Below, piece by piece: positions 57,239-64,000 of a stretch of 64,000 nt of DNA. The notes beneath the pieces were generated by a model. It had not been told where the DNA came from and did no database searches. It was given only the letters and a program-made list of their open reading frames with translations. Every line of letters begins with the position of its first letter. Position 1 is the stretch's first letter. The position numbers and the translations under genes were made by a program. Source of the stretch: an uncultured Pelagibacteraceae bacterium (lineage in GTDB: Bacteria > Pseudomonadota > Alphaproteobacteria > Pelagibacterales > Pelagibacteraceae); assembly GCA_902538745.1 (NCBI GenBank), contig CACBGP010000001.1, positions 62,001 to 126,000 of the forward strand, given 5' to 3'.

Positions 57239-58163
57239 TTTTTTCAATTAAATATTCGAGCAATATATGCGGAAAAGTTAAGGACGCCAAACCTATAAAT
57301 ATTAATTTTAAAATTGCACTGTCAAAATTGTAATTAATATTTAAAAAATAAAGACCCACTAAACAAAAAACACTAGTTAGTATAGTTAACGGGATAGCTT
57401 TTTTAATGAAAACAAAAAGTCCATTCCTTAAACTTTCTTGATCAAGTTCAGTCATTAATGAAATACTATGTCTTATAGAATGTAAAAAACAAAAATAAAT
57501 TGTGAAGGCTACCAATGGAGAGAAATAGATATTTATTATTATAATTGAGAAATAATCAAAAAAGATTGTAAATTTTTTTAATTCAAATTTTTGGAAAAAT
57601 AAATAAATACTAGAAAATGTACTTAACGCAATCCCAATTATCAAAAAATTATTATTTTCAATAATATTTAAACTTTGATAAAATGACTCATTATTAATTA
57701 ATAGTAATTTGAATATAGCAACTGTCTCATTAAAATTAAAATACAGTGGTGCAATTATTACTAAAGAACCCTTTAGAAAAAATAAAAATTGATTTAAATA
57801 AGAATTATCAGCAATTAGAAATTGTGTATCTTCTTTACCAAAATGAAACGAAGCGACAATTAAAAAAGTAAGAAGTATTACTGTAGGTAAAAGTATCCAA
57901 AGAATTATTACTGTTAATGCAAGTAGAAAATAAGATATATAAAAAGTGACAATATTATTTATTTGAAAAATTTTAAGAAGTTTTTTTCCTTTTATATGAT
58001 CTAAAGAGCCATGTGATACACCAATTATTAGAATTAATACTAAACAAACTAATGGAGAAATATTTAGATTATAAGTTTTTATAAAAGGTAGAGAAATGAT
58101 ATTACAAAATAAAAAAAAAATAAAAGAATGTTTAAAGTTAATTTTCTTAATCTGTATAGTCAT
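57228..58163 (-). CDS. blh: Beta-carotene 15,15'-dioxygenase, Brp/Blh family
   Basis: A 311-residue membrane protein with about eight hydrophobic segments. Conserved histidines appear in GVSHGSLDHIKGKKLL, SFHFGKEDTQF and CFLHSIRHSISL, which fit the iron-binding pattern of Brp/Blh. It splits beta-carotene into two retinals, the cofactor of rhodopsin pumps. It follows crtY with a few bases between and overlaps ispH. ATG at 58163 is chosen over TTG at 58169. Confidence 0.9.
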   Translation of the reverse strand: MTIQIKKINFKHSFIFFLFCNIISLPFIKTYNLNISPLVCLVLILIIGVSHGSLDHIKGKKLLKIFQINNIVTFYISYFLLALTVIILWILLPTVILLTFLIVASFHFGKEDTQFLIADNSYLNQFLFFLKGSLVIIAPLYFNFNETVAIFKLLLINNESFYQSLNIIENNNFLIIGIALSTFSSIYLFFQKFELKKFTIFFDYFSIIIINIYFSPLVAFTIYFCFLHSIRHSISLMTELDQESLRNGLFVFIKKAIPLTILTSVFCLVGLYFLNINYNFDSAILKLIFIGLASLTFPHILLEYLIEKNEK

Positions 58164-58169
58164 TATCAA

Positions 58170-59237
58170 TCAGTCAAATAAAGCTTTAATAAATATCAAT
58201 TTTGGCATTTTAAAAATTATACTTAAATCATCTAAAAAATTACTTTTATTTGATAAAAATTTTATAACAGTCTTTGGTGAAGTCTTAAACATCCTAAAAA
58301 ATACATCAGGCATCTTTTCAGGATTTTTTTTAAGAACACGTAGAAAAATTTCATCCAAAAATTGATATTTTTTATCTATTTCAAATTTTTTAACATTTGA
58401 AATATTATCAATATTTTCTCTAATATATTTACTGTGCTCTTGTATATTTAAAAAAGTATATCCAGTACTTAATCTTGTCATTCCACCGGCTGTTCCAATA
58501 TTAATCTTATTTTTTTCATTTTTATTTAATGGAAAGAACAGAGGTATTGCTCCTTGTTCTTTATAGGTAATTTCATAATTTTTGATTTTCAAATTTTTTT
58601 TTATATAATTATTAATTTGATTTTCATAATCTTTTTGTGAATTGTCATTCATTTTTGATAACCAAGTTGTTTCTACTAAAGCTGTATTTCTTGTGTATGG
58701 TAATGTATAAAAAAAATGCACGCTTTGTCTTTGTTCACAATCAAAATCCATGAGGTTAAAAATTTTTTCGTCAAAAATATCATTGTCTGTTTTAATTTCT
58801 ACACCACAAAAATGTTGCCAAAGATTTAGATGGTTTTTTTTTATATTTGGCACACTATTAAAAACTAAAGAATTTTGTTTGTTAATCTCTTCTATATTTT
58901 TAAAAAAGAAAATATTTTCATTTTTTTTAAGTTTGTTCTTAATTTTTTCATAAAATAAACCACTATCAACGCTTTGATATGAAAAATTTTTACATTCTAA
59001 ATAATTTGTTTTACCTGGAACATTGACTGAAAAATTTTCCCAATTTTTTTTTACACAATCTTCAAAGTTATGAGGTGTTACTTTCCAAAAAGACCAAGTC
59101 TTATCTCGTTTATATTCCTTCCTAGGTTCAATAATTGCTAAAGTTTTATCTTTTAATTTTTCATGAATTTCTAACTCATAAGCAAGAGATAATCCTGCAC
59201 AACCACCACCGATAATCACATAATCAAATTCTTTCAT
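58170..59237 (-). CDS. crtY: Lycopene beta-cyclase, CrtY type
   Basis: A 355-residue flavoprotein turning lycopene into beta-carotene. The N-terminal dinucleotide fold has VIIGGGCAGLSLAYELE (about 7-23), RDKTWSFW near 44-51 is the CrtY signature, and GTAGGMTRLSTGYTF is the late conserved block. VHFFYTLPYTRNTALVETT is also typical. It overlaps crtB by 14 bases. It would feed Blh. Confidence 0.9.
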   Translation of the reverse strand: MKEFDYVIIGGGCAGLSLAYELEIHEKLKDKTLAIIEPRKEYKRDKTWSFWKVTPHNFEDCVKKNWENFSVNVPGKTNYLECKNFSYQSVDSGLFYEKIKNKLKKNENIFFFKNIEEINKQNSLVFNSVPNIKKNHLNLWQHFCGVEIKTDNDIFDEKIFNLMDFDCEQRQSVHFFYTLPYTRNTALVETTWLSKMNDNSQKDYENQINNYIKKNLKIKNYEITYKEQGAIPLFFPLNKNEKNKINIGTAGGMTRLSTGYTFLNIQEHSKYIRENIDNISNVKKFEIDKKYQFLDEIFLRVLKKNPEKMPDVFFRMFKTSPKTVIKFLSNKSNFLDDLSIIFKMPKLIFIKALFD

Positions 59238-60075
59238 TTAAATTTATCTCCTCATTTATCAAAATGTGATTATGTTGAATTTGTTCTTCGTTTTTATTGA
59301 TTAAATATAGACTAATTAAGTCAAAAATTGACAGAAAAGTCTCCAATACTTTTTCAATATTTGAGACATAAATCTTCCCTGATCTTTGGTAGTTCTCCAA
59401 GTTTTTTTTTTTTAAAATTTTATATCCTATTTTTCTATATACTCTTCTAGCAACCAATATAGAAAAACGGAAACTTATTGGTATACTTTTTATTGCGTAG
59501 AAAGAATCTTCATAAAAACGATTCGCAAGATTAACCGTTGAAGAGATTTTTTCAAAATTTTCCTCAATATAAAATCTATTATTTTTTGAATCTTCTAAGA
59601 CATCTCTAGATATATTTGTTAATTGCATTGCTATTCCCAAATCAATAGCTGACTTAAGAGAATTTTTTTTTGTTACATTTAAAATTTTTGCCATCATTAA
59701 GCCAACAGTCCCTGCAACTCTATATGAATAAACTAATAAATCTTTTTTTGAATTTATTTCAACTTTATCTTTGATATCTGACCTAATACCAGCCAATAAA
59801 TCTTGAACTATTTTTATGGATATGTTGAATTCCTCCATTATACCCCACATGTTCTTTATAATAGGGTTGTTAAATTTTTTTTGATTAAAGTCATTTTCAA
59901 ACTCAGTAAATTTTTTTTCTTTGAACTCTATTTTGTCTTCATCATCCGCAATATTGTCTGCGACTCTACAGAAATCGTATAATACAGAACATTTTTTTAG
60001 TGTTTCCTTTGGTAAAAAAAAACCGGCCCAGCTAAATGACTTAGCATAAATAGACAAATAACTCTTATCAGACAT
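59224..60075 (-). CDS. crtB: Phytoene synthase
   Basis: A 283-residue squalene/phytoene synthase-family enzyme condensing two geranylgeranyl diphosphates. The first Asp-rich motif is CRVADNIADDEDK (Asp40, Asp44), the second AMQLTNISRDVLED with the Asp pair. YSYRVAGTVGLMM and RRVYRKIGYKIL are also standard. It overlaps crtI by one base. The prenyl donor enzyme (CrtE) is not adjacent in this window. Confidence 0.93.
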   Translation of the reverse strand: MSDKSYLSIYAKSFSWAGFFLPKETLKKCSVLYDFCRVADNIADDEDKIEFKEKKFTEFENDFNQKKFNNPIIKNMWGIMEEFNISIKIVQDLLAGIRSDIKDKVEINSKKDLLVYSYRVAGTVGLMMAKILNVTKKNSLKSAIDLGIAMQLTNISRDVLEDSKNNRFYIEENFEKISSTVNLANRFYEDSFYAIKSIPISFRFSILVARRVYRKIGYKILKKKNLENYQRSGKIYVSNIEKVLETFLSIFDLISLYLINKNEEQIQHNHILINEEINLNERI

Positions 60076-61535
60076 TATAAAATTTTATCTAACACTTTAG
60101 CTGACGATAGTACGCCTGGTACACCAGCCCCCGGATGTGTTCCAGCTCCAACAAAATAAAGTCCATCGTATATTTCTGATTTATTATGAAATCTAAAATA
60201 AGCAGATTGTGTAAATTTTGGTTGAATTGAAAAGCCAGATCCATACTTTGTGTTTAGATCTTTCTCAAAATAGTCTGGCGTCAAATAAAAATCTTCGACA
60301 ATATTTTCTCTTAAGTTTGGCATAAGATCCTTTTCCATTTTTTCAATTACCAAATTTTTCATTCTTTCTCCTTGAATAGACCAATTAATTTTAGACTGAT
60401 TATTTGGAACTGGAACTAAAACATAAAAACAATCTTGTCCAGCAGGAGCCATAGTTTTGTCTGTAGCAGAGGGCCTATGAAGATAATAACTTATATCATC
60501 ATTTAATTTTTTATTCTCAAATATGTCATCGAGGTGTTCTTTATATTTATTTCCAAATTTTATTGTATGATGTTCTACGTTTAGGTAAGTTTTTTTTGTT
60601 CCAAAATAATAAACAAATAATCCCATAGAGTATTCCATCCTCCCCCTTTTCCATTTGAACATCATTGAATTTTTTGAGTTTCCATTAAGCATCTTTTCGT
60701 AAACTGCGGGTGGATCAGCATTACAAATAACATTATCAGCCAAAATATCACTATCGTCATCGAGCTTAACTCCAGTTATTTTATTTGCACTTGAAATAAT
60801 TTTTTTTACTTCATGGCCCTTAATAATTTTAATACCAACTTCATTCATAAGTTTTTCAAGACCTTTGATAATGTTGCCTGTTCCACCGATAGAGTAATGA
60901 ATTCCCCATTTTTTTTCTAAATATAAGATTAGTCCATAAATAGAAGTAGTTGTGAAAGGATTTCCCCCAACTAAAAGAGGATGCATGCTCAACATTCTTC
61001 TTAGTTTTTCATTTTTTATAAAAGATGAAACTAATGAATAAACTGATTTATAACTTTTAAGTTTTAGAAGTGAAGGGAGTTGCTGCATCATAAAAAAAGG
61101 TTTATCAAAAGGAACATCTGCAAGTTCCAAAAAACCCTTGTCAAAAATTTTTTTTGTAAAACTTACTAATTTTTCATAGCCTTCAACATCATCTTTACTA
61201 ATTTCTGCAATTTGATTCTTCATTTCAGTTTCATTACCTGAGTAATTAAATTTTGAGTTATCTTCAAAAATAAATTGATACCAAATTTTAAGAGGAGAAA
61301 GTTCTATGTAATTTTTTGAGTCTTTTTTAAATAATTTGAATAATTCATCAATTAAATATGGTGCAGTAATAACGGTAGGTCCACCATCGTAAGTAAAACC
61401 ATTTTTTTTAAAAACTCTTGCTCTACCGCCAAGATCAGGATGTTTTTCGATTAATGTTACTTGATGACCCTTAGCTTTTAATCTTAGAGCTGCAGCAATA
61501 CCGCCAAATCCCGAGCCTACCACAATAGAATTCAT
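60075..61535 (-). CDS. crtI: Phytoene desaturase
   Basis: A 486-residue FAD enzyme taking phytoene to lycopene. VVGSGFGGIAAALRLKAKGH (5-24) binds FAD, followed by EKHPDLGGRARVF; FTYDGGPTVITAPYL is the substrate region and the C-terminus has GLYFVGAGTHPGAGVPGVLS. Length fits four-step CrtI. It is the first carotenoid gene, separated by 39 bases from atpF upstream with no terminator visible. Confidence 0.95.
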   Translation of the reverse strand: MNSIVVGSGFGGIAAALRLKAKGHQVTLIEKHPDLGGRARVFKKNGFTYDGGPTVITAPYLIDELFKLFKKDSKNYIELSPLKIWYQFIFEDNSKFNYSGNETEMKNQIAEISKDDVEGYEKLVSFTKKIFDKGFLELADVPFDKPFFMMQQLPSLLKLKSYKSVYSLVSSFIKNEKLRRMLSMHPLLVGGNPFTTTSIYGLILYLEKKWGIHYSIGGTGNIIKGLEKLMNEVGIKIIKGHEVKKIISSANKITGVKLDDDSDILADNVICNADPPAVYEKMLNGNSKNSMMFKWKRGRMEYSMGLFVYYFGTKKTYLNVEHHTIKFGNKYKEHLDDIFENKKLNDDISYYLHRPSATDKTMAPAGQDCFYVLVPVPNNQSKINWSIQGERMKNLVIEKMEKDLMPNLRENIVEDFYLTPDYFEKDLNTKYGSGFSIQPKFTQSAYFRFHNKSEIYDGLYFVGAGTHPGAGVPGVLSSAKVLDKIL

Positions 61536-61574
61536 CTTAATAATCTATAGTTTTTTTTAAAAATTGTAAGAAAA

Positions 61575-62072
61575 TTATGAATTAATTTTTTTTAATTCTT
61601 CTTTAGTCTCTTCTAAATTTTTTTGAAACAAGTTATCTAATTTAGACTTATCAACGGATGTGGTAATAATTTTTTTAACAGAATCTACTGCGATTTTTAC
61701 CGATGCATCCTTTATTTCTTTAATCGCTGCCTCTTTCATTTGAACTATTTTGTTTTCAGCAGATGCTTTTTTAATTTCTGAAGACTTATGAAATTTATCA
61801 TTAAGATCTATTATTAATCTATCGCTATCTTTTTTAGCCTGTTCCAAAATTTCATTTCTTACAGATTGTGCAGTATCAAGTTTACTCTGAGCATTGTTTA
61901 ATAAATCTTTCGCTTCTTTTCGAAGTTTTTCACTCTCATCAATTTCATTTTTTATGTCAGTAATGAGTTTATTCAATATTTCATTTATTTTTTGTGGCAC
62001 TTTTAAATAAACTAACCCACCAAAAAAAATAAAAAATGAAACTGCCACCCAGAATGTTGAATCAATTACCAT
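61575..62072 (-). CDS. atpF: ATP synthase F0 subunit b
   Basis: A 165-residue stator subunit: one N-terminal helix (about 5-24) and a long charged coiled coil (about 30-160) reaching F1. The start at 62072 (VIDSTFWVAVSFFIFFGG) is chosen because GGAGG sits eight bases before it; longer in-frame starts would extend deeper into b'. It overlaps the b' gene by 11 bases. It is the last F0 gene before crtI. Confidence 0.93.
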   Translation of the reverse strand: MVIDSTFWVAVSFFIFFGGLVYLKVPQKINEILNKLITDIKNEIDESEKLRKEAKDLLNNAQSKLDTAQSVRNEILEQAKKDSDRLIIDLNDKFHKSSEIKKASAENKIVQMKEAAIKEIKDASVKIAVDSVKKIITTSVDKSKLDNLFQKNLEETKEELKKINS

Positions 62073-62652
62073 AGTATTTGCCTCCATTTTTCCTGTATAA
62101 ATCATCAACTATAGCTGAAATACTACTGTTGTTAATTTCAGTGCCTATCAAATTTTTAAGTATCTCTGAGGATGTTTCAATTGCGATCTTATTTATTTTT
62201 TCAGGAGCACTTTTCCTAAGCTGTTCAATCTCAGTTTCAGCTTTTTTGATTTCCTCGTCAATTTGTTTTTCTAAACTATCCTTTTTAATATTAATATTTT
62301 TAAGTGTTTTTTCTCTGGTCTCATTAAAAAGATTTTTTGACTCTAGTTTACTTTTTAAGATTATATCATCGTATTCTTTAAGCTTTAATTCACTATCTTT
62401 CCTCTGCTTATCTGCAGCCTCAATGTTTTCTTGTATTTGTGATTTCCTTAATTCTAAGTTTGCACTAATTTTTGGTAGTATAAGCTTAGATAAAACAATA
62501 TACAAAGTACCAAAAACTAATGTAAGCCAAAAAATTTGAGAAACCCAAAATTCAGGATCTAATTGAGGCATACCACCACTTTCAGCTGCAAAAACCTCTT
62601 TTGAAAAAAAGAGGTATAAAAATATTAACTGAAAAAAATATTTTTTAACCAT
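62062..62652 (-). CDS. atpG: ATP synthase F0 subunit b'
   Basis: A 196-residue partner of b. The conserved GGMPQLDPEFWVSQIFWLTL membrane entry lies at about residues 26-45, followed by a coiled coil. Preceding it is a signal-peptide-like stretch (KKYFFQLIFLYLFFSKEVFA) ending in an Ala-x-Ala-like site before AESGG. The duplicated b/b' pair is typical of alphaproteobacteria and phototrophs. ATG at 62652 is chosen over TTG at 62655. Confidence 0.92.
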   Translation of the reverse strand: MVKKYFFQLIFLYLFFSKEVFAAESGGMPQLDPEFWVSQIFWLTLVFGTLYIVLSKLILPKISANLELRKSQIQENIEAADKQRKDSELKLKEYDDIILKSKLESKNLFNETREKTLKNINIKKDSLEKQIDEEIKKAETEIEQLRKSAPEKINKIAIETSSEILKNLIGTEINNSSISAIVDDLYRKNGGKYYGN

Positions 62653-62657
62653 CAAAT

Positions 62658-62885
62658 TTAAAACGCAAATAGAATGATTAATGCAACCACCAAACCAAAC
62701 AACCCAGTTGCTTCTGCGAGAGCAAATCCTAAAAGCAAATTAGGAAATTGTTTTTGTGCTGCAGAAGGGTTTCTCATTGCCCCTGAAAGATAATTCCCAA
62801 AAATTATCCCAATTCCGACACCAGCACCAGCTAAAGCGATTGCTGCTAAACCTGCCCCGATCATTTTTGCTGCTTCTAATTCCAT
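62658..62885 (-). CDS. atpE: ATP synthase F0 subunit c
   Basis: A 75-residue proteolipid hairpin of the rotor ring. Helix 1 has the glycine repeat AGAGVGIGIIFG (20-31) and helix 2 the ion-binding Glu58 in ALAEATGLF. The Gln and Ser that mark sodium-binding rings are not seen, so it is probably proton driven. GGAGG precedes the start. It lies between atpB and b'. Confidence 0.97.
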   Translation of the reverse strand: MELEAAKMIGAGLAAIALAGAGVGIGIIFGNYLSGAMRNPSAAQKQFPNLLLGFALAEATGLFGLVVALIILFAF

Positions 62886-62903
62886 TATATCCTCCTTTGT
62901 TAG

Positions 62904-63638
62904 TTAATGGTGTAAATTTAATGCATCATTTAAATAAATGCATGTTAAAATTGCAAAAACATAAGCTTGAAGAAAAGCAACTAAGATCTCCAAACCAGTT
63001 AATGCAACAGAAAATGTTAAAGGAAGCCATCCTCCAACTATCCCAAGGCTTATAACAAAGCCCCCGAAAACTTTCATCATTGTATGACCTGCCATCATGT
63101 TAGCAAAAAGTCTTACCGATAAACTAATAGGTCTACTTAGATATGAGATTATCTCTATAACAACTATCAAAGGCAATAAAACAATAGGAACTCCGCTTGG
63201 TACAAAAAGTTTTAAATAACCAAATCCATGTTTTATAAAACCAATAATTGTTACACCAATGAATATGAATGCAGCCAAAACAAATGTTACTATTATATGA
63301 CTAGTGACTGTGAAGGTATAAGGTATCATACCGAACATGTTGCAAAAGAGAACAAACATAAATAATGAAAATATAAATGCAAAATAAGGTTTTGCTTTAG
63401 ATCCTGCTGTATCACTGATCATTTTAGATACAAATGTGTAGCTTAATTCTGCTAAAAGTTGAATCTTATTAGGTAACAAAGAATTTTTTTTAGCTCCTAA
63501 ATTGAAGATCACGAGAATCGCAAGAGAACTCACTACCATAAACAAACTTGCATTTGTGAATGAGATGTCAAATGTTCCGATTTTTATTTCTGGCCCAATT
63601 CTGTAAACTTCGAATTGAGTCATTGGATTTGCTGCCAT
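62904..63638 (-). CDS. atpB: ATP synthase F0 subunit a
   Basis: A 244-residue stator channel with five to six helices. The essential arginine is Arg176 in PISLSVRLFANMMAGH. FVLFCNMFGMIPYTFT (96-111) is the conserved early block and LQAYVFAILTCIYLNDA the C-terminal one. It passes protons to subunit c. It follows atpI with 11 bases between. Confidence 0.97.
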   Translation of the reverse strand: MAANPMTQFEVYRIGPEIKIGTFDISFTNASLFMVVSSLAILVIFNLGAKKNSLLPNKIQLLAELSYTFVSKMISDTAGSKAKPYFAFIFSLFMFVLFCNMFGMIPYTFTVTSHIIVTFVLAAFIFIGVTIIGFIKHGFGYLKLFVPSGVPIVLLPLIVVIEIISYLSRPISLSVRLFANMMAGHTMMKVFGGFVISLGIVGGWLPLTFSVALTGLEILVAFLQAYVFAILTCIYLNDALNLHH

Positions 63639-63649
63639 AAGTCTTATAT

Positions 63650-63925
63650 CTATTTTTGCATATTTTTGGCAGATCTAATCACATTCGTAATACCTGCGAT
63701 TACACCTACAAAAAAAAAAATTAAAATTAACCATGGTTTAGTACCAAAGGTATTGTCTAAAATAAACCCAATAATTGTCCCTACGGCAACTGCAGATACT
63801 AATTCTGTACTTAGCTTAAAAGCTGAGCCAATAGGCGATGAACTTTGGTTTTTATTTCCATTATCTTTCTTTGAGAGCTTTTTTTTTGCAATTTCTAAGC
63901 GAGTTTTGAACTGATTTTTAGACAT
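63650..63925 (-). CDS. atpI: AtpI/AtpZ-type accessory protein
   Basis: A 91-residue protein with two hydrophobic segments (about 36-55 and 63-82) after a basic, Ser-rich N-terminus. AVAVGTIIGFILDNTFGTKPW (about 44-64) resembles the AtpZ/AtpI putative ATP-synthase family. It opens the F0 operon and may assist rotor assembly or magnesium supply. Its start lies just after the end of the partial gene at the window's right edge. Confidence 0.85.
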   Translation of the reverse strand: MSKNQFKTRLEIAKKKLSKKDNGNKNQSSSPIGSAFKLSTELVSAVAVGTIIGFILDNTFGTKPWLILIFFFVGVIAGITNVIRSAKNMQK

Positions 63926-63938
63926 CTGATTATTTTAA

Positions 63939-64000
63939 TCAAGCAACCATACTCTCTGCTTTTTGTAAATCAACTGCTACCAGCTGACTTATTCCTTTTT
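63939..64000 (-). CDS. Unidentified gene, 3' end only
   Basis: The minus strand is open from the window edge to a TGA at 63939. The last 19 codons read as a tail beginning ISQLVAVDLQKAE and ending SMVA. It lies 13 bases upstream of atpI on the same strand. Too little is visible to name a family. Confidence 0.5.
   Translation of the reverse strand, partial: KGISQLVAVDLQKAESMVA

Noticed and set aside
57228-58163. Bacteriorhodopsin-like opsin
   Set aside because: The multi-pass protein here is Blh by its histidine pattern; it lacks the seven-helix opsin layout and a retinal lysine, so no opsin is claimed.

Overview
The window is very AT-rich, gene-dense and free of mobile elements, tRNA, rRNA or CRISPR. 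Gaps are short, neighbouring genes often overlap by 1-25 bases, and the gene orders are alphaproteobacterial (coxB-coxA-ctaB-small ORF-ctaG-coxC-surf1, ispH-thrB-rnhA, a separate ATP synthase F0 operon with paired b and b' subunits). A retinal pathway (crtI, crtB, crtY, blh) sits beside the ATP synthase. Together this points to a streamlined marine alphaproteobacterium of the SAR11 / Pelagibacterales type. That assignment is an inference from content and order, not from a database match.

Layout. 1-9.5 kb: end of a sugar nucleotidyltransferase, gpmA, a VanZ-like protein with a lytic-transglycosylase-like lipoprotein, a two-gene RND efflux system, a sulfurtransferase, msrA, an EamA transporter and a DNA glycosylase. 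9.5-14.5 kb: purine salvage (phosphoribosyltransferase and convergent NCS2 permease), a small lipoprotein, a heat-shock hsp20 gene, oligopeptidase B. 14.5-25 kb: membrane J-protein, glycosyltransferase, DapA-like lyase with cyclopropane fatty acid synthase, a lysine-rich coiled-coil protein of unknown role, tldD-tldE, a renalase-like flavoprotein. 25-29 kb: typA, a 36-residue basic ORF, groEL-groES. 29-36 kb: HAD phosphatase, ribF-ileS-lspA-DUF3035-pgi. 36-43 kb: rsmD, purD, then ubiA-msbA-waaA-lpxK-lpxL, which complete and export lipid A/Kdo. 43-47.5 kb: DUF2721, doxX-pirin-quinone reductase, haloacid dehalogenase, rsmE. 47.5-55 kb: aa3 cytochrome oxidase operon running into thrC and a peroxiredoxin. 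55-64 kb, minus strand: rnhA, thrB, ispH, the retinal genes, the F0 operon and the end of one unidentified gene.

The genes combine core energy metabolism (terminal oxidase, ATP synthase, and retinal for a light-driven proton pump whose opsin gene is not here) with envelope assembly and protein quality control. ispH supplies the isoprenoid units that the carotenoid genes consume.

The most notable non-coding signals are in untranslated leaders. The hsp20 gene has a canonical heat-shock promoter followed by a hairpin that hides its ribosome-binding site in the manner of a ROSE RNA thermometer. The purine permease has a leader with a ribosome-site hairpin and two mutually exclusive upstream stems. 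Among proteins, the RND adaptor appears to lack its alpha-helical hairpin, and the DapA-like enzyme lacks the arginine typical of true dihydrodipicolinate synthase. No intergenic stretch exceeds 300 bases; the longest, about 290 bases between typA and groEL, holds the 36-residue ORF and the groEL terminator.
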